Assembly: GCF_008152325.1 (NCBI RefSeq) | Contig: NZ_CP042243.1 | Span: forward strand, 351,026 to 415,025 | DNA length: 64,000 nt | Direction: 5' to 3' | From: Crassaminicella thermophila | Lineage (GTDB): Bacteria; Bacillota; Clostridia; Peptostreptococcales; Thermotaleaceae | Position numbers and translations under genes: made by a program | The notes under the pieces: generated by a model | Databases searched by the model: none | What the model was told of the DNA's origin: nothing | The model's input: only the letters and a program-made list of their open reading frames with translations | Part shown: piece by piece, positions 1 to 13,192 of the stretch | How positions within the stretch are numbered: position 1 is the stretch's first letter | Layout of the letters: each line of letters starts with the position of its first letter

Positions 1-1410
<1,410 letters not shown>

Positions 1411-1456
1411 ATAAAATCTTAAGCTATATAAGCCATAATGAAGGGAGAGAAACTCC

Positions 1457-4400
1457 TTGTTTGAATTAAATAATTTTGAGTCAATAAAAATTGGTCTTGC
1501 TTCGCCAGAAAAAATTAGAAGCTGGTCAAAAGGAGAAGTTAAAAAACCAGAAACAATTAATTACCGTACATTAAAACCAGAAAAGGAAGGACTATTCTGT
1601 GAAAAAATATTCGGTCCTACAAAAGACTGGGAATGTCATTGTGGAAAATATAAAAGAGTAAGATACAAAGGAATTATTTGTGACAGATGTGGTGTTGAAG
1701 TTACAAAGTCAAAAGTAAGACGCGAGAGAATGGGGCATATAGAGCTTGCTGCCCCTGTATCTCATATTTGGTATTTCAAAGGAATACCAAGTAGAATGGG
1801 ACTATTATTAGATATGTCTCCTCGTTCCTTAGAAAAGGTACTGTATTTTGCTTCATATATTGTAACTGATCCTGGAGAAACTTCATTAAGTTATAAACAA
1901 TTATTAAATGAAAACGAATATAGGGAATACAGAGAAAAATTTGGAAAAGCCTTTAAAGCTGCTATGGGTGCAGAAGCTATTAAAGACATTTTAAGCAAAA
2001 TAGATTTAGAAAAGTTAACTAAGGAATTAAGATTAAAGCTTAGAGATAGCTCTGGGCAAAAGAGAATTAGAGCTATTAGAAGACTTGAAGTAGTAGAAGC
2101 ATTTAGAAAATCTGGGAATAAGCCTGAATGGATGATTCTTGATGCAGTACCTGTAATTCCTCCAGATTTAAGACCAATGGTCCAATTAGATGGAGGTAGA
2201 TTTGCTACTTCTGACTTAAATGACTTATATAGAAGAGTAATCAATAGAAATAATAGATTAAAAAGATTACTAGATTTAGGGGCTCCAGACATTATCGTTA
2301 GAAATGAAAAAAGAATGCTTCAAGAAGCAGTAGATGCATTAATTGACAATGGAAGAAGAGGTAGACCTGTAACAGGACCAGGAAACAGACCATTAAAATC
2401 ACTATCAGATATGTTAAAAGGAAAACAAGGTAGATTTAGACAAAACCTACTTGGAAAACGTGTTGACTATTCAGGTCGTTCTGTTATTGTAGTAGGACCA
2501 GAACTAAAATTTTACCAATGTGGTCTGCCAAAAAAAATGGCATTAGAATTATTCAAGCCATTTATCATGAAGCGTCTTGTAAACGATGGATATGCACATA
2601 ACATAAAGAGTGCTAAGAGAATGGTAGAGAGAGTGAGATCAGAGGTATGGGATGTATTAGCAGAAGTAATTAAAGAGCATCCAGTACTACTAAATCGTGC
2701 TCCTACACTTCATAGATTAGGAATTCAAGCGTTTGAGCCGATTTTGGTAGAAGGAAAGGCAATTAAGCTTCATCCTCTTGTTTGTACAGCATATAATGCT
2801 GACTTTGATGGAGACCAAATGGCTGTACACGTACCTCTTTCTGTAGAAGCACAAGCTGAAGCAAGATTTTTAATGCTTTCTACTAATAATATACTAGCAC
2901 CAAAAGATGGATCTCCTATTACAACACCTACTCAGGATATGGTTCTTGGAAGTTATTACTTAACTATCGATATTGAAGGAGAACCAGGTGAAGGTATGAT
3001 CTTCAAAGATATTGAAGAGATGTTAATGGCATACCAAAATGGTGTAGTGGGACTACATGCAAAAGTTAAGGTTAGAAGAAAATTAAGTGAAGATGATCCT
3101 GGTAAGCTTGTTGAGAGTACTGTAGGTAGATTTATCTTCAATGAGAAAATCCCACAAAACTTAGGATTTGTTGATAGAGAAAAAGATCCGTACTCTTTAG
3201 AAATTGATTTTCTTTGTGATAAGAAAAAGCTAGGAAAAATAATTGATAAATGTTTTAGAAAGTTTGGAAATACTACTACAGCAATTATGTTAGACCATAT
3301 CAAACAAATGGGATTCCATTATTCTACAATTGGAGCTATTACCATTAGTGTATCTGATATGGAAATACCAAAAGAAAAAGAAAGATTGCTTTCAGAAGCA
3401 GATGAGATTGTAGATAAATATGAGAAAGCTTATAGAAGAGGCTTGATCTCTGATGAAGAAAGGTATGAAAGAGTAATCAGAACATGGTCAGAGACTACTG
3501 AAAAAGTAACAGATGCCCTTATGGCAAACTTAGGCCGTCTAAATAATGTGTTTATAATGGCGCATTCAGGAGCGAGAGGAAGTAAAAACCAAATACGTCA
3601 GCTTGGTGGTATGAGGGGACTTATGGCCAATGCATCAGGACATACAGTAGAACTTCCTATAAAAGCGAACTTCCGTGAAGGATTATCTGTTCTTGAATAT
3701 TTTATATCTACTCACGGGGCAAGAAAAGGTCTTGCAGATACAGCTCTTAGAACGGCAGACTCTGGTTACTTAACAAGAAGATTAGTTGATGTCAGTCAAG
3801 ATGTAATTATAAGAGAAGAAGACTGTGGTACAGATACAGGTGTTTACGTAGAAGCCTTTAAAGATGGAAATGAATTAATAGAAACATTATACGATAGACT
3901 TGTTGGAAGATATGCCTTTGAAGATGTAGTACATCCTCAAACAGGAGAGGTTTTGGTTGAGGCAGATAGAGAAATTTCAGAAGAAGATGCAGATAGAATC
4001 GTTAAAGCAGGCATTGAGAGAGTAAAAATAAGAACAGTTCTACACTGTAAAACAAGACATGGTGTATGTGCTCGTTGCTATGGAAGAAACTTAGCAACAG
4101 GAGAAGCTGTGAATGTAGGAGAAGCTGTTGGAATTATTGCTGCTCAATCTATCGGAGAACCAGGAACACAGCTTACGATGCGTACATTCCACACTGGTGG
4201 GGTTGCAGGAAATGACATTACACAAGGTTTACCTAGGGTTGAAGAGTTGTTTGAGGCTAGAAAGCCAAAAGGGCTTGCAATAATCACAGAAATTTCAGGT
4301 ATAGTATCAATAAATGAAACTAAAAAGAATAAAGAAGTAATCGTAACAGGTGATGATGGAGAGCAAAGAACATACTCAATACCTTATGGATCAAGAATAA

Positions 4401-4948
4401 AGGTTAAAGAAGCACAAAGAATAGAAGCTGGAGATGAGATAACAGAAGGTTCTGTAAATCCTCACGATATCTTAAAAATTAAAGGTGTCGCTGGTGTTCA
4501 AGAATATCTTGTAAAAGAAGTACAAAGGGTTTACAAATTACAAGGTGTTGATATTAATGATAAGCATATTGAAGTTATTGTAAGACAGATGGTTTCAAAA
4601 GTAAAAATAGAAGATGCTGGAGATACAGAGCTTCTTCCAGGTGGATTAGTTAATATTCACGAATTTGAAGAAGTTAATAGACAGGTGGAAGAAGAAGGAT
4701 TGACGCCAGCAACAGGACGAAGAGTACTTTTAGGAATTACAAAAGCATCTCTTGCTACAGAGTCATTCTTATCAGCAGCATCTTTCCAAGAAACAACAAG
4801 AGTGCTTACAGAAGCAGCAATCAAAGGGAAAGAAGATAATTTAATAGGATTAAAAGAAAACGTAATTATCGGTAAGTTGATTCCTGCTGGAACAGGAATG
4901 AAGAGATACAAAAATATTGCGATTGCACATGCAGATAGTGAATTGTAG
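1457..4948 (+). CDS. rpoC: RNA polymerase beta-prime subunit
   Basis: Catalytic subunit of RNA polymerase, 1163 residues, normal for Firmicutes. The N-terminal zinc ribbon is visible ([13 protein letters not shown] followed by CDRCGVEV, about residues 60-80). The active-site loop [12 protein letters not shown] at about residue 450 carries the three Mg-binding aspartates. The second zinc site ([15 protein letters not shown]) and the trigger-loop region [12 protein letters not shown] come later. The start is TTG at 1457, placed by AAGGGAGAG at 1441-1449. It is probably co-transcribed with rpoB. Confidence 0.98.
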   Translation: MFELNNFESIKIGLASPEKIRSWSKGEVKKPETINYRTLKPEKEGLFCEKIFGPTKDWECHCGKYKRVRYKGIICDRCGVEVTKSKVRRERMGHIELAAPVSHIWYFKGIPSRMGLLLDMSPRSLEKVLYFASYIVTDPGETSLSYKQLLNENEYREYREKFGKAFKAAMGAEAIKDILSKIDLEKLTKELRLKLRDSSGQKRIRAIRRLEVVEAFRKSGNKPEWMILDAVPVIPPDLRPMVQLDGGRFATSDLNDLYRRVINRNNRLKRLLDLGAPDIIVRNEKRMLQEAVDALIDNGRRGRPVTGPGNRPLKSLSDMLKGKQGRFRQNLLGKRVDYSGRSVIVVGPELKFYQCGLPKKMALELFKPFIMKRLVNDGYAHNIKSAKRMVERVRSEVWDVLAEVIKEHPVLLNRAPTLHRLGIQAFEPILVEGKAIKLHPLVCTAYNADFDGDQMAVHVPLSVEAQAEARFLMLSTNNILAPKDGSPITTPTQDMVLGSYYLTIDIEGEPGEGMIFKDIEEMLMAYQNGVVGLHAKVKVRRKLSEDDPGKLVESTVGRFIFNEKIPQNLGFVDREKDPYSLEIDFLCDKKKLGKIIDKCFRKFGNTTTAIMLDHIKQMGFHYSTIGAITISVSDMEIPKEKERLLSEADEIVDKYEKAYRRGLISDEERYERVIRTWSETTEKVTDALMANLGRLNNVFIMAHSGARGSKNQIRQLGGMRGLMANASGHTVELPIKANFREGLSVLEYFISTHGARKGLADTALRTADSGYLTRRLVDVSQDVIIREEDCGTDTGVYVEAFKDGNELIETLYDRLVGRYAFEDVVHPQTGEVLVEADREISEEDADRIVKAGIERVKIRTVLHCKTRHGVCARCYGRNLATGEAVNVGEAVGIIAAQSIGEPGTQLTMRTFHTGGVAGNDITQGLPRVEELFEARKPKGLAIITEISGIVSINETKKNKEVIVTGDDGEQRTYSIPYGSRIKVKEAQRIEAGDEITEGSVNPHDILKIKGVAGVQEYLVKEVQRVYKLQGVDINDKHIEVIVRQMVSKVKIEDAGDTELLPGGLVNIHEFEEVNRQVEEEGLTPATGRRVLLGITKASLATESFLSAASFQETTRVLTEAAIKGKEDNLIGLKENVIIGKLIPAGTGMKRYKNIAIAHADSEL

Positions 4949-4965
4949 TAACCATAAATTATCAG

Positions 4966-4994
4966 TTGACAGCATATAAACTTAGTGTTAGAAT
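4966..4994 (+). promoter_or_regulatory. Sigma-A promoter for the L7Ae-like gene and rpsL
   Basis: TTGACA (4966-4971), a 17-base spacer and TAGAAT (4989-4994) lie just after the rpoC stop. The -35 is perfect and the -10 matches 5 of 6. The leader from here to the start at 5096 is about 95 bases and contains a 30-base palindrome. Confidence 0.75.
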
Positions 4995-5039
4995 GATATA
5001 GTGTGTAAATTAAGAGATAGTTGACTTTTTAAATACCAA

Positions 5040-5069
5040 GAAAGATTATGTGAATTCACATAATCTTTC
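5040..5069. repeat. Perfect 30-base palindrome in the L7Ae/rpsL leader
   Basis: Bases 5040-5069 equal their own reverse complement (arms GAAAGATTATGTG around AATT). They lie between the promoter at 4966 and the ribosome binding site at about 5082. No T-run follows, so this is not an ordinary terminator. It could be an RNA hairpin or a protein-binding site. Confidence 0.8.
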
Positions 5070-5095
5070 AGGTGTTTAATAAAGGAGGATACTAT

Positions 5096-5341
5096 ATGCT
5101 TGAACAATTAAAAAATCAAAAAAAATTAGTTGTTGGTACAAAGCAAGCTTTAAGAGCAGTGAAAGAAGATAGAGTTCAAACTCTGTTTATTGCTAAGGAT
5201 GCAGAAAAGTATGTAACAAGAAATGTTGAAGAGGAAGCAAAAGCAAGAAATGTTCAAATTGTTTATGCAGAATCAATGAAAAAACTTGGAAAAGCTTGTG
5301 GAATCAATATAGGTGCTGCTACAGCAGCAATATTAAAGTAA
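5096..5341 (+). CDS. L7Ae-like ribosome-associated K-turn binding protein (YbxF/RplGB type)
   Basis: Small RNA-binding protein of the L7Ae/L30e/S12e family, 81 residues. In Firmicutes this family sits between rpoC and rpsL, as here; YbxF-type proteins bind K-turns in RNA. The body LVVGTKQALRAVKEDRVQTL and the C-terminal GKACGINIGAATAAIL fit the family. An in-frame ATG at 5072 is less likely, because AAAGGAGG lies just before ATG 5096. rpsL follows 72 bases later; that gap contains a short hairpin (CATAGG/CCTATG, about 5355-5373). Confidence 0.9.
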   Translation: MLEQLKNQKKLVVGTKQALRAVKEDRVQTLFIAKDAEKYVTRNVEEEAKARNVQIVYAESMKKLGKACGINIGAATAAILK

Positions 5342-5413
5342 TTATGTGATAGTCATAGGTTTTTATCCTATGTAAATATAATTTGCTTTAAAATTTGGAA
5401 GGAGGTGTACAGG

Positions 5414-5833
5414 ATGCCTACAATTAATCAATTAGTGCGCAAATCAAGAGAGAAAGTTGAATACAAATCAACTGCTCCAGCACTTCAAAAAGGTTTCAAC
5501 TCTTTGCACAGAAAAAGTACTAATGTTAGTTCACCTCAAAAAAGAGGAGTTTGTACATCTGTAAAGACTGTAACTCCTAAGAAACCAAACTCAGCGTTAA
5601 GAAAAGTTGCCAGAGTAAGATTGACAAATGGTATTGAAGTAACTGCTTATATACCAGGAATTGGACACAATCTTCAAGAGCACAGCGTTGTGTTAATCAG
5701 AGGTGGAAGGGTAAAAGACTTACCAGGGGTTAGATACCATATTGTAAGAGGAACCCTTGATACTGCAGGAGTTCAAAACAGAAATCAAGCAAGATCTAAG
5801 TACGGTGCAAAGAAACCTAAAGAAAAGAAATAA
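5414..5833 (+). CDS. rpsL: 30S ribosomal protein S12
   Basis: Decoding-centre protein of the small subunit, 139 residues, typical for Clostridia. The start [14 protein letters not shown] and the conserved [17 protein letters not shown], the loop where streptomycin resistance arises, are intact with lysines at the wild-type places. GGAGGTGTACAGG precedes ATG 5414, which rules out the ATG at 5405. It is followed by a 128-base structured gap before rpsG. Confidence 0.98.
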   Translation: MPTINQLVRKSREKVEYKSTAPALQKGFNSLHRKSTNVSSPQKRGVCTSVKTVTPKKPNSALRKVARVRLTNGIEVTAYIPGIGHNLQEHSVVLIRGGRVKDLPGVRYHIVRGTLDTAGVQNRNQARSKYGAKKPKEKK

Positions 5834-5838
5834 TTGAT

Positions 5839-5901
5839 CGTCGAGCGAAAATGCGCCCATCTGAGGGGGGCTTAATATATATTGCATTTTAGCGCACGAC
5901 G
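5839..5901 (+). promoter_or_regulatory. Structured rpsL-rpsG intercistronic RNA
   Basis: The arms 5839-5854 and 5884-5901 can form a 15-base-pair stem with one mismatch and a two-base bulge. The loop holds a GCCC/GGGC sub-hairpin (5855-5871). The GC content is high for this genome and there is no T-run. In E. coli the S12-S7 gap is where S7 binds to repress translation. A similar role here is inferred only from position and structure. Confidence 0.55.
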
Positions 5902-5931
5902 GCAATCTTAGGGGTTGTCGAGTACCGATGA

Positions 5932-6432
<501 letters not shown>

Positions 6433-6447
6433 TAATTTTTTTATTGT

Positions 6448-6477
6448 AATATTGTCGCCAATATTGGGGACAATATT
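6448..6477 (+). promoter_or_regulatory. Hairpin between rpsG and fusA
   Basis: AATATTGTC (6448-6456) pairs with GACAATATT (6469-6477). The loop itself contains CCAATATTGG. No T-run follows directly. It may stabilise or process the str mRNA; the function is not known. Confidence 0.5.
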
Positions 6478-6515
6478 TTCTGTAGCAATACCGACACCGG
6501 AAAGGAGGAGAAATT

Positions 6516-8585
6516 GTGCCTAGACAGTTTCCGTTAGAGAAAACTCGTAACATAGGGATTATGGCCCATATTGATGCGGGGAAAACAACAACGACTGAAA
6601 GAATATTATTCTACACAGGTAGAACACATAAAATAGGTGAAGTTCATGAAGGCGGTGCAACAATGGACTGGATGGAGCAGGAGCAAGAAAGAGGTATTAC
6701 AATTACTTCTGCGGCTACAACTGCTCAGTGGAAAGGTCACAGAATCAATATTATTGATACACCGGGCCACGTGGACTTTACAGTTGAAGTAGAAAGATCA
6801 CTTCGTGTATTAGATGGTGCAGTAGCAGTATTCTGTGCTAAAGGTGGTGTTGAACCACAATCAGAAACAGTATGGCGCCAAGCAGAAAAATATAGAGTTC
6901 CTAGAATGGCATTTGTAAACAAAATGGATATTATGGGAGCTGATTTCTATAATGTTATAGAAATGATGAAGGATCGCTTAAAAGCAAATGCAGTTCCAAT
7001 TCAATTGCCAATAGGAGCTGAAGATACTTTTGTAGGACTTGTAGACCTTATTGAAATGAATGCAAGAATCTACAAAGATGATTTAGGAAAAGAAATTGAA
7101 ACTACAGAAATTCCAGCTGATATGATGGATAAAGCTGAAGAATATAGAATGGCATTAGTAGAAGCAGTTGCAGAAGCTGATGAAGAATTAATGATGAAAT
7201 ACCTTGAAGGGGAAGAACTTACAGTAGAAGAAATTAAAGAAGGAATTAGAAAGCAAACAATTGCAAACAATATGGTTCCTGTATGCTGTGGTTCTGCATA
7301 TAAAAACAAGGGAGTTCAGTTGATGTTAGATGCTGTAGTTGATTTTATGCCATCTCCACTAGATATTCCACCTATTAAGGGAGTATTACCTGACTCAGAA
7401 GAGGAAGATGAAAGAGTGGCAGATGATAATGGACCATTCTCAGCATTAGCGTTTAAAATTATGGCAGACCCATTTGTAGGAAAGCTAGCTTTCTTTAGAG
7501 TATATTCAGGTACATTAAAATCAGGATCTTATGTTTATAACTCTACAAAAGGTAAAAAAGAAAGAATAGGACGTATTCTTCAAATGCATGCCAACAGTAG
7601 AGAAGAGATTTCTGAAGTATATGCAGGAGATATTGCTGCAGCAGTAGGTTTAAAAGATACAACAACTGGAGATACTTTATGTGATCAGGATAATCCAATT
7701 ATCTTAGAGTCTATGGAATTCCCAGAGCCAGTTATTGAGATCGCTATTGAGCCAAAAACAAAAGCTGGTCAAGATAAGATGGGTATGGCTTTAGCAAAAC
7801 TTGCTGAAGAAGATCCAACATTTAGAACATGGACAAATGAAGAAACAGGACAGACAATCATTGCGGGAATGGGTGAGCTTCACCTTGAAATTATCGTAGA
7901 TAGATTGTTAAGAGAATTTAAAGTAGAAGCAAATATTGGTAAACCACAGGTTGCTTACAAAGAAACAATTACAGTACCTACAGAAGTGGATACAAAATAT
8001 GCACGTCAGTCTGGTGGACGTGGACAATACGGACACGTTAAGCTTAGAGTTACACCAAAAGAACCGGGTACTGGATATGAATTCGTTAATTCAATTGTTG
8101 GAGGAGCTATTCCAAAGGAATACATTCCACATGTTGATGCAGGGGTTCAAAGTGCAATGGAAAATGGTGTAATTGCAGGATTCCCAGTGGTTGACGTTAA
8201 AGTTGAATTATATGATGGTTCTTACCATGAGGTAGACTCATCTGAAATGGCATTTAAGATTGCTGGTTCTATGGCGTTTAAAGAAGCAATGAAAAAAGCA
8301 AAACCAGTATTACTTGAGCCTTACTTCAAAGTTGAAGTTGTTGTACCAGAGGAGTACATGGGAGATGTTATCGGAGATATCAACTCTAGACGTGGAAAAA
8401 TTGAAGGTATGGAGCCAAGATCAGGAGCTCAAGTAATTAGAGGATATGTGCCATTATCTGAAATGTTTGGATATGCAACAGACTTACGTTCCAAAACACA
8501 AGGGCGTGGAACATATGTAATGCAATTTGACCACTTTGAACAAGTGCCAAATAACATAGCTGAAAAAATTATAAATGGTAAATAA
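6516..8585 (+). CDS. fusA: Elongation factor G
   Basis: Ribosomal translocase GTPase, 689 residues, full length. GTP-binding motifs are visible: AHIDAGKTT (G1), RGITI (G2), DTPGH (G3) and NKMD (G4). The C-terminal domains include [12 protein letters not shown] and the conserved [18 protein letters not shown]. It starts with GTG at 6516 after AAAGGAGGAG. It lies between rpsG and tuf in the classical str order. Confidence 0.98.
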   Translation: MPRQFPLEKTRNIGIMAHIDAGKTTTTERILFYTGRTHKIGEVHEGGATMDWMEQEQERGITITSAATTAQWKGHRINIIDTPGHVDFTVEVERSLRVLDGAVAVFCAKGGVEPQSETVWRQAEKYRVPRMAFVNKMDIMGADFYNVIEMMKDRLKANAVPIQLPIGAEDTFVGLVDLIEMNARIYKDDLGKEIETTEIPADMMDKAEEYRMALVEAVAEADEELMMKYLEGEELTVEEIKEGIRKQTIANNMVPVCCGSAYKNKGVQLMLDAVVDFMPSPLDIPPIKGVLPDSEEEDERVADDNGPFSALAFKIMADPFVGKLAFFRVYSGTLKSGSYVYNSTKGKKERIGRILQMHANSREEISEVYAGDIAAAVGLKDTTTGDTLCDQDNPIILESMEFPEPVIEIAIEPKTKAGQDKMGMALAKLAEEDPTFRTWTNEETGQTIIAGMGELHLEIIVDRLLREFKVEANIGKPQVAYKETITVPTEVDTKYARQSGGRGQYGHVKLRVTPKEPGTGYEFVNSIVGGAIPKEYIPHVDAGVQSAMENGVIAGFPVVDVKVELYDGSYHEVDSSEMAFKIAGSMAFKEAMKKAKPVLLEPYFKVEVVVPEEYMGDVIGDINSRRGKIEGMEPRSGAQVIRGYVPLSEMFGYATDLRSKTQGRGTYVMQFDHFEQVPNNIAEKIINGK

Positions 8586-8587
8586 TA

Positions 8588-8613
8588 TGTTGCCAGAAAA
8601 AGATCTGGCAACA
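8588..8613 (+). promoter_or_regulatory. Hairpin between fusA and tuf
   Basis: Perfect 10-base-pair stem (TGTTGCCAGA/TCTGGCAACA) with a six-base loop and no T-run. It may be an mRNA stability or processing element that allows higher tuf expression; that is inference. Confidence 0.5.
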
Positions 8614-8652
8614 CAATGAATATTTGTATAAGATTGAAAAGGAGGAGAAAAA

Positions 8653-9846
8653 ATGGCAAAAGCTAAATTTGAGAGAAACAAACCGCATGTTAACATCGGA
8701 ACAATCGGTCACGTTGACCATGGTAAAACAACATTAACAGCAGCAATTACAGTTACATTAAACAAAAGATATGGAACTGGAGAAGCAGTAGCATTTGATA
8801 ACATTGATAAAGCTCCAGAAGAAAAAGAAAGAGGAATTACAATTTCAACAGCACACGTTGAGTATGAAACACCAAACAGACACTACGCACACGTAGACTG
8901 TCCAGGGCATGCTGACTACGTTAAGAACATGATTACAGGAGCAGCACAAATGGATGGAGCAATCCTAGTATGTGCAGCAACTGATGGTCCAATGCCACAA
9001 ACAAGAGAGCACATCTTATTATCAAGACAAGTAGGTGTACCATACATCGTAGTATTCTTAAACAAGTGTGATATGGTAGATGACGAAGAGTTATTAGAAT
9101 TAGTAGAAATGGAAATAAGAGAATTATTAAATGAATATGAATTCCCAGGAGATGATACACCAATCATCAAAGGATCAGCACTAGAAGCATTAAACGATCC
9201 AGAAGGACCATGGGGAGACAAGATTATAGAATTATTCGAAGCAATTGATGAATACATTCCAGAGCCAGAAAGAGATACAGATAAACCATTCATCATGCCA
9301 GTAGAAGACGTATTCTCAATCACAGGAAGAGGAACAGTTGCAACAGGAAGAGTAGAAAGAGGAGTATTAAAAGTACAAGATGAAGTAGAAATCGTAGGAT
9401 TAACAGATGAGCCAAGAAAAGTAGTAGTAACAGGAGTAGAAATGTTTAGAAAGCTACTTGATCAAGCACAAGCAGGAGATAACATCGGAGCACTTCTAAG
9501 AGGTGTACAAAGAGATGAAATCGAAAGAGGACAAGTATTAGCAAAGCCAGGAACAATCAACCCACATACAAAATTCAAAGCAGAAGTATACGTATTAAAG
9601 AAAGAAGAAGGTGGAAGACATACACCATTCTTTAATGGATATAGACCACAATTCTACTTCAGAACAACAGATATTACAGGATCTGTTTCACTACCAGAAG
9701 GAGTAGAAATGTGCATGCCTGGAGACAACGTAACAATGGAAATTGAATTAATCAACCCAATTGCAATCGAAGAAGGATTAAGATTTGCAATCCGTGAGGG
9801 TGGAAGAACAGTTGGAGCAGGTGTTGTTGCTAGCATTATTGAATAA
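8653..9846 (+). CDS. tuf: Elongation factor Tu
   Basis: Delivers aminoacyl-tRNA to the ribosome; 397 residues, full length. Motifs [23 protein letters not shown] and NKCD are intact. Codon use is visibly more biased than in neighbouring genes (repeated GGA, GTA and CCA), as expected for a very highly expressed gene. AAAAGGAGGAG precedes ATG 8653. It is the last gene of the str group; a hairpin follows at 9856. Confidence 0.98.
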   Translation: MAKAKFERNKPHVNIGTIGHVDHGKTTLTAAITVTLNKRYGTGEAVAFDNIDKAPEEKERGITISTAHVEYETPNRHYAHVDCPGHADYVKNMITGAAQMDGAILVCAATDGPMPQTREHILLSRQVGVPYIVVFLNKCDMVDDEELLELVEMEIRELLNEYEFPGDDTPIIKGSALEALNDPEGPWGDKIIELFEAIDEYIPEPERDTDKPFIMPVEDVFSITGRGTVATGRVERGVLKVQDEVEIVGLTDEPRKVVVTGVEMFRKLLDQAQAGDNIGALLRGVQRDEIERGQVLAKPGTINPHTKFKAEVYVLKKEEGGRHTPFFNGYRPQFYFRTTDITGSVSLPEGVEMCMPGDNVTMEIELINPIAIEEGLRFAIREGGRTVGAGVVASIIE

Positions 9847-9855
9847 TTTAAAATA

Positions 9856-9879
9856 TAGCCGAGGGGACTCCCTCGGCTA
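9856..9879 (+). terminator. Hairpin after tuf, end of the str group
   Basis: A 10-base-pair GC-rich stem TAGCCGAGGG/CCCTCGGCTA with loop GACT lies 9 bases after the tuf stop. An A-rich stretch rather than a T-run follows, so termination may be partial. Confidence 0.55.
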
Positions 9880-9994
9880 CAAAATAAAATAAGCAAATAT
9901 AAAAATAGACATACAAAGAGCCAATGGCAAATGTCAGTGGCTGTTATTTATGCAAACCTACTATTAAAGCACAAAAAAAAATAAAAGTCAAGAC

Positions 9995-10023
9995 TTGTTT
10001 AGTAATCAATAATAAAATATACT
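9995..10023 (+). promoter_or_regulatory. Probable sigma-A promoter of the S10-spc-alpha operon
   Basis: TTGTTT (9995-10000), a 17-base spacer and TATACT (10018-10023). The -35 is weak and the -10 matches 5 of 6. An alternative -10, TATAAT at 10023-10028, would have too long a spacer with this -35. The transcript would carry a leader of about 200 bases before rpsJ. Confidence 0.55.
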
Positions 10024-10029
10024 ATAATA

Positions 10030-10237
10030 GTGTGTTTGCGGGACTGCGATGACGTGAAAGGTTGCCAAAACAATGCTTTGGGAAATTTTCACTGAGAATG
10101 TCCGTTCAAGAATCGGGCGACAGGATGTCAGTAGACTTTCGCTATAAAAAAACAAACGGGAACACCCGGGAGAGTGTACTGAGGTTCTAGTCGTACGTAA
10201 AAAAAACAATGCGTGCGATGAAAAGGAGGGAAACACA
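10030..10237 (+). promoter_or_regulatory. Structured leader RNA of the S10 operon
   Basis: A leader of about 200 bases precedes rpsJ and is more GC-rich than other gaps here. It has several pairings: GTGAAA with TTTTCAC (10055-10092), GTCCG with CGGGC (10100-10120), CGTACG with CGTGCG (10192-10218), and ACGGGAACACCCGGG in between. S10 operon leaders are autoregulated by L4 in E. coli. Whether this RNA binds L4 or another r-protein is inference. Confidence 0.55.
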
Positions 10238-10552
10238 ATGGCAAACAGCAAACAAAAAATTAGAATTAGACTAAAGGCTTATGATCACAAAATTTTAGAT
10301 CAATCATCTGAGAAAATAGTAGAGACTGCAAAAAGAACAGGTGCAAATGTATCAGGTCCTGTTCCACTACCAACAGAAAAACAAATCATTACTATTTTAA
10401 GAGCTGTTCATAAATATAAAGATTCTAGAGAACAGTTTGAACAAAGAACACATAAGAGATTGATTGACATCTTAAATCCAACACCAAAAACTGTTGATGC
10501 ATTAATGAGATTAGATTTACCAGCAGGTGTTGATATTGAGATTAAATTATAA
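10238..10552 (+). CDS. rpsJ: 30S ribosomal protein S10
   Basis: Small-subunit head protein, also the NusE antitermination factor; 104 residues. The conserved [17 protein letters not shown] start and [17 protein letters not shown] are present. First gene of the S10 operon, starting at ATG 10238 after AAAGGAGGG. rplC follows after 106 bases, longer than most gaps in this operon and foldable (next entry). Confidence 0.98.
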   Translation: MANSKQKIRIRLKAYDHKILDQSSEKIVETAKRTGANVSGPVPLPTEKQIITILRAVHKYKDSREQFEQRTHKRLIDILNPTPKTVDALMRLDLPAGVDIEIKL

Positions 10553-10562
10553 TGCGTGTAAC

Positions 10563-10608
10563 TACTAAGAAGTAGGTTTATATATATTCCTATACCTCTC
10601 TTAGTATG
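10563..10608 (+). promoter_or_regulatory. Hairpin between rpsJ and rplC
   Basis: ACTAAGA pairs with TCTTAGT around an inner AGTAGG/CCTAT pairing with an AT-rich loop. No T-run is present. A second regulated point inside the S10 operon is possible but not shown. Confidence 0.4.
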
Positions 10609-10658
10609 ATTACCATATTAAGTGTAATCCGCTGTAAGAATATCAGGAGGTGTAAAAA

Positions 10659-11288
10659 ATGAAAGGGATTTTAGGAAAAAAAATCGGAATGACACAAATT
10701 TTCACTGAAGAAGGTTCTGTGATTCCTGTAACAGTTGTAGAAGCTGGTCCTGTTTATGTAACTCAAGTAAAAACTGTGGATACAGATGGATACAACGCGA
10801 TTCAAATCGGATATGAAGATAAAAAAGAGAACAAAACGAACAAACCACAAAAAGGACACTTTGCAAAAGCGGGAGTACCTGCTAAAAAGTTCTTAAAAGA
10901 ATTCTGTGTAGAAGATACTGCTGCGTATAAAGTTGGGCAAGAAATCAAAGTTGATATTTTTGCTGAGGGAAGTAAAGTGGATGTTGTGGGAACTTCAAAA
11001 GGTAAAGGAACACAAGGTCCGATTAAAAGACATAATCAAGCAAGAGGACCTATGTCTCATGGTTCTAAATACCATAGAGGACCAGGTTCATTAGGAGCGA
11101 GTTCATTCCCAAGTAGAGTATTTAAAGGAATGAAAGCAGCTGGAAGAATGGGAAATGAACAAGTAACAATCCAAAACCTTGAAGTTGTAAAAGTGGATGT
11201 AGAGAGAAATCTTTTATTAATAAAAGGAGCAATTCCAGGGCCTAAGGGCGGCGTTATTACAATTAAAGAAAGCGTTAAGGCTAAGTAA
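10659..11288 (+). CDS. rplC: 50S ribosomal protein L3
   Basis: Early-assembly protein near the peptidyl transferase centre, 209 residues. The [13 protein letters not shown] start and the [15 protein letters not shown] loop reaching into the large-subunit core are intact. AGGAGGTG precedes ATG 10659. rplD follows 29 bases downstream. Confidence 0.98.
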   Translation: MKGILGKKIGMTQIFTEEGSVIPVTVVEAGPVYVTQVKTVDTDGYNAIQIGYEDKKENKTNKPQKGHFAKAGVPAKKFLKEFCVEDTAAYKVGQEIKVDIFAEGSKVDVVGTSKGKGTQGPIKRHNQARGPMSHGSKYHRGPGSLGASSFPSRVFKGMKAAGRMGNEQVTIQNLEVVKVDVERNLLLIKGAIPGPKGGVITIKESVKAK

Positions 11289-11317
11289 TAATCTAGCTAC
11301 AGAAGGGAGGAAGTAAA

Positions 11318-11941
11318 ATGCCAAAGGTTGATTTATATAATGTTTCAGGTCAACAAGTAGGTGAAATAGAATTAAACGAAAACATCTTCGGAGCTGAAAT
11401 AAATACAAGTGTATTACATGAAGTAGTAAAAAATTACCTAGCAAACCAAAGACAAGGTACACAATCTGCAAAAACTAGAGCAGAAGTTAGAGGTGGCGGT
11501 AGAAAGCCATGGAGACAAAAAGGAACAGGTAGAGCACGTCAAGGAAGTATCAGAGCACCACATTGGGTTGGTGGTGGAGTAGTATTTGCACCAAAGCCAA
11601 GAGATTACAGATATACACTACCTAAAAAAGTTAAAAGACTTGCAATGAAGTCTGCTTTAAGTTCTAAGGTACAAGCAAATGAAATGGTTGTTTTAGATGA
11701 ATTAAAAATGGATGCATATAAAACAAAAGATATGGTAAATATCTTAAACAACTTAAAAGCAGAAAAGAAAGCATTAATTGTTCTTGATGAAAAAGATGAT
11801 TATATCATCAAATCTGCTAAAAATATTCCAGGAGTAACAACAACACTTGTTAATACGTTAAATGTTTATGATATTTTAAATCATGACAAGTTTATCGTTA
11901 CTAAAGACGCGGTACACAAGATAGAGGAGGTGTACGCATAA
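11318..11941 (+). CDS. rplD: 50S ribosomal protein L4
   Basis: Large-subunit protein lining the exit tunnel, 207 residues. The tunnel loop [19 protein letters not shown] is present. L4 represses the S10 operon in E. coli, so it is the first candidate ligand for the leader at 10030. The stop codon overlaps the rplW start by one base (TAATG), which suggests coupled translation. Confidence 0.98.
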   Translation: MPKVDLYNVSGQQVGEIELNENIFGAEINTSVLHEVVKNYLANQRQGTQSAKTRAEVRGGGRKPWRQKGTGRARQGSIRAPHWVGGGVVFAPKPRDYRYTLPKKVKRLAMKSALSSKVQANEMVVLDELKMDAYKTKDMVNILNNLKAEKKALIVLDEKDDYIIKSAKNIPGVTTTLVNTLNVYDILNHDKFIVTKDAVHKIEEVYA

Positions 11942-12228
11942 TGACAGCATACGATATTATTAAAAAGCCATTAATCAGTGAAAGAAGTATGGATGATATG
12001 GCTGATAAAAAATACACTTTCATTGTTGATATAAGAGCGAATAAAACAGAAATTAAAAAAGCTGTTGAAGAAATCTTCGGTGTAGAAGTAGAAAAAGTCA
12101 ACACAGTACGTGTAAAAGGTAAATATAAGAGAATGGGAATGAATGTAGGTAAGAGACCAGATAGAAAAAAAGCAATTGTAAAGTTGACTCCTAACAGCAA
12201 AGAAATCGAGTTCTTTGAAGGTATGTAG
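11941..12228 (+). CDS. rplW: 50S ribosomal protein L23
   Basis: Exit-site protein that docks SRP and trigger factor; 95 residues. The start [16 protein letters not shown] and the basic loop [20 protein letters not shown] fit the family. The start overlaps the rplD stop, and GAGGAGGTG lies inside the rplD end. rplB follows after 38 bases. Confidence 0.98.
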   Translation: MTAYDIIKKPLISERSMDDMADKKYTFIVDIRANKTEIKKAVEEIFGVEVEKVNTVRVKGKYKRMGMNVGKRPDRKKAIVKLTPNSKEIEFFEGM

Positions 12229-12266
12229 TACGTTTACAGTATGAATGAAAGAAGGAGGGAAATGCC

Positions 12267-13100
12267 ATGGGAATTAAGAAGTTTAAACCAACTTCTCCAG
12301 CGTTAAGACAAATGACTGTTTCAACGTTCGAAGAAATTACAAAAAAAGAACCAGAAAAGTCATTGCTAGTGCCACTTAACAAAAAAGCTGGTAGAAATGC
12401 ACAAGGTAAGATTACAGTTCGTCATAGAGGTGGCGGTGCAAAGAGAAAATATAGATTGATTGACTTCAAAAGAAATAAAGATGGTATACCTGCTAAAGTT
12501 ACTGCGATAGAATATGATCCTAATAGATCTGCAAATATTGCACTTTTGACTTACGCAGATGGAGAAAAGAGATATATCATTGCTCCTAACAAATTAAATG
12601 TTGGAGATGTGATTGTATCTGGAGAAGGTGCAGACATAAAAGTAGGAAATGCACTAAAATTAAAAGATATTCCAGTAGGTACAATTATCCACAACATTGA
12701 ATTAAAACCTGGAAAAGGAGCTCAATTAGTTAGAGCAGCAGGAAATTCTGCTCAATTAATGGCTAAAGAAGGTAAATACGCTCAAGTTAGATTACCTTCC
12801 GGTGAAGTTAGATTAATAAGCATTAACTGCAAAGCAACAATTGGTCAAGTAGGAAACTTAGATCATGAAAATATTACAATAGGTAAAGCTGGACGTAAAC
12901 GTCATATGGGCATTAGACCTACTGTAAGAGGTTCTGTAATGAACCCTAATGATCACCCACATGGTGGTGGAGAAGGTAGATCGCCTGTAGGAAGACCTTC
13001 ACCAATGACTCCTTGGGGTAAACCAGCTATGGGATACAAAACAAGAAAGAAAAATAAAGCATCAGATAAATTCATTATTAAGAGAAGAAATCAGAAATAG
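12267..13100 (+). CDS. rplB: 50S ribosomal protein L2
   Basis: Core large-subunit protein required for subunit joining and peptidyl transfer, 277 residues. It has [16 protein letters not shown] and the C-terminal [19 protein letters not shown] with the conserved histidine. AAGGAGGG precedes ATG 12267. A 92-base gap with a GAGGTCA/TGGCCTC hairpin (about 13110-13145) separates it from rpsS. Confidence 0.98.
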   Translation: MGIKKFKPTSPALRQMTVSTFEEITKKEPEKSLLVPLNKKAGRNAQGKITVRHRGGGAKRKYRLIDFKRNKDGIPAKVTAIEYDPNRSANIALLTYADGEKRYIIAPNKLNVGDVIVSGEGADIKVGNALKLKDIPVGTIIHNIELKPGKGAQLVRAAGNSAQLMAKEGKYAQVRLPSGEVRLISINCKATIGQVGNLDHENITIGKAGRKRHMGIRPTVRGSVMNPNDHPHGGGEGRSPVGRPSPMTPWGKPAMGYKTRKKNKASDKFIIKRRNQK

Positions 13101-13192
13101 TAGAGGAAACGAGGTCATGGAAAAAAATAGGACCTTGGCCTCATAGTCCTCAGGTCAAGTAGATGAAGTTACCGAAGGGAGGAAAAGTAGCT

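Noticed and set aside
5839..5901. Terminator between rpsL and rpsG
   Set aside because: No T-run after the stem and the downstream gene has no separate promoter that I could find; treated as a regulatory hairpin.
8916..9323. 135-residue minus-strand frame inside tuf
   Set aside because: Shadow of the biased codon use of tuf; no start signal or family.
9919..9944. Second terminator after tuf (AGCCA/TGGCT)
   Set aside because: Five-base stem with a long loop and no T-run; too weak.
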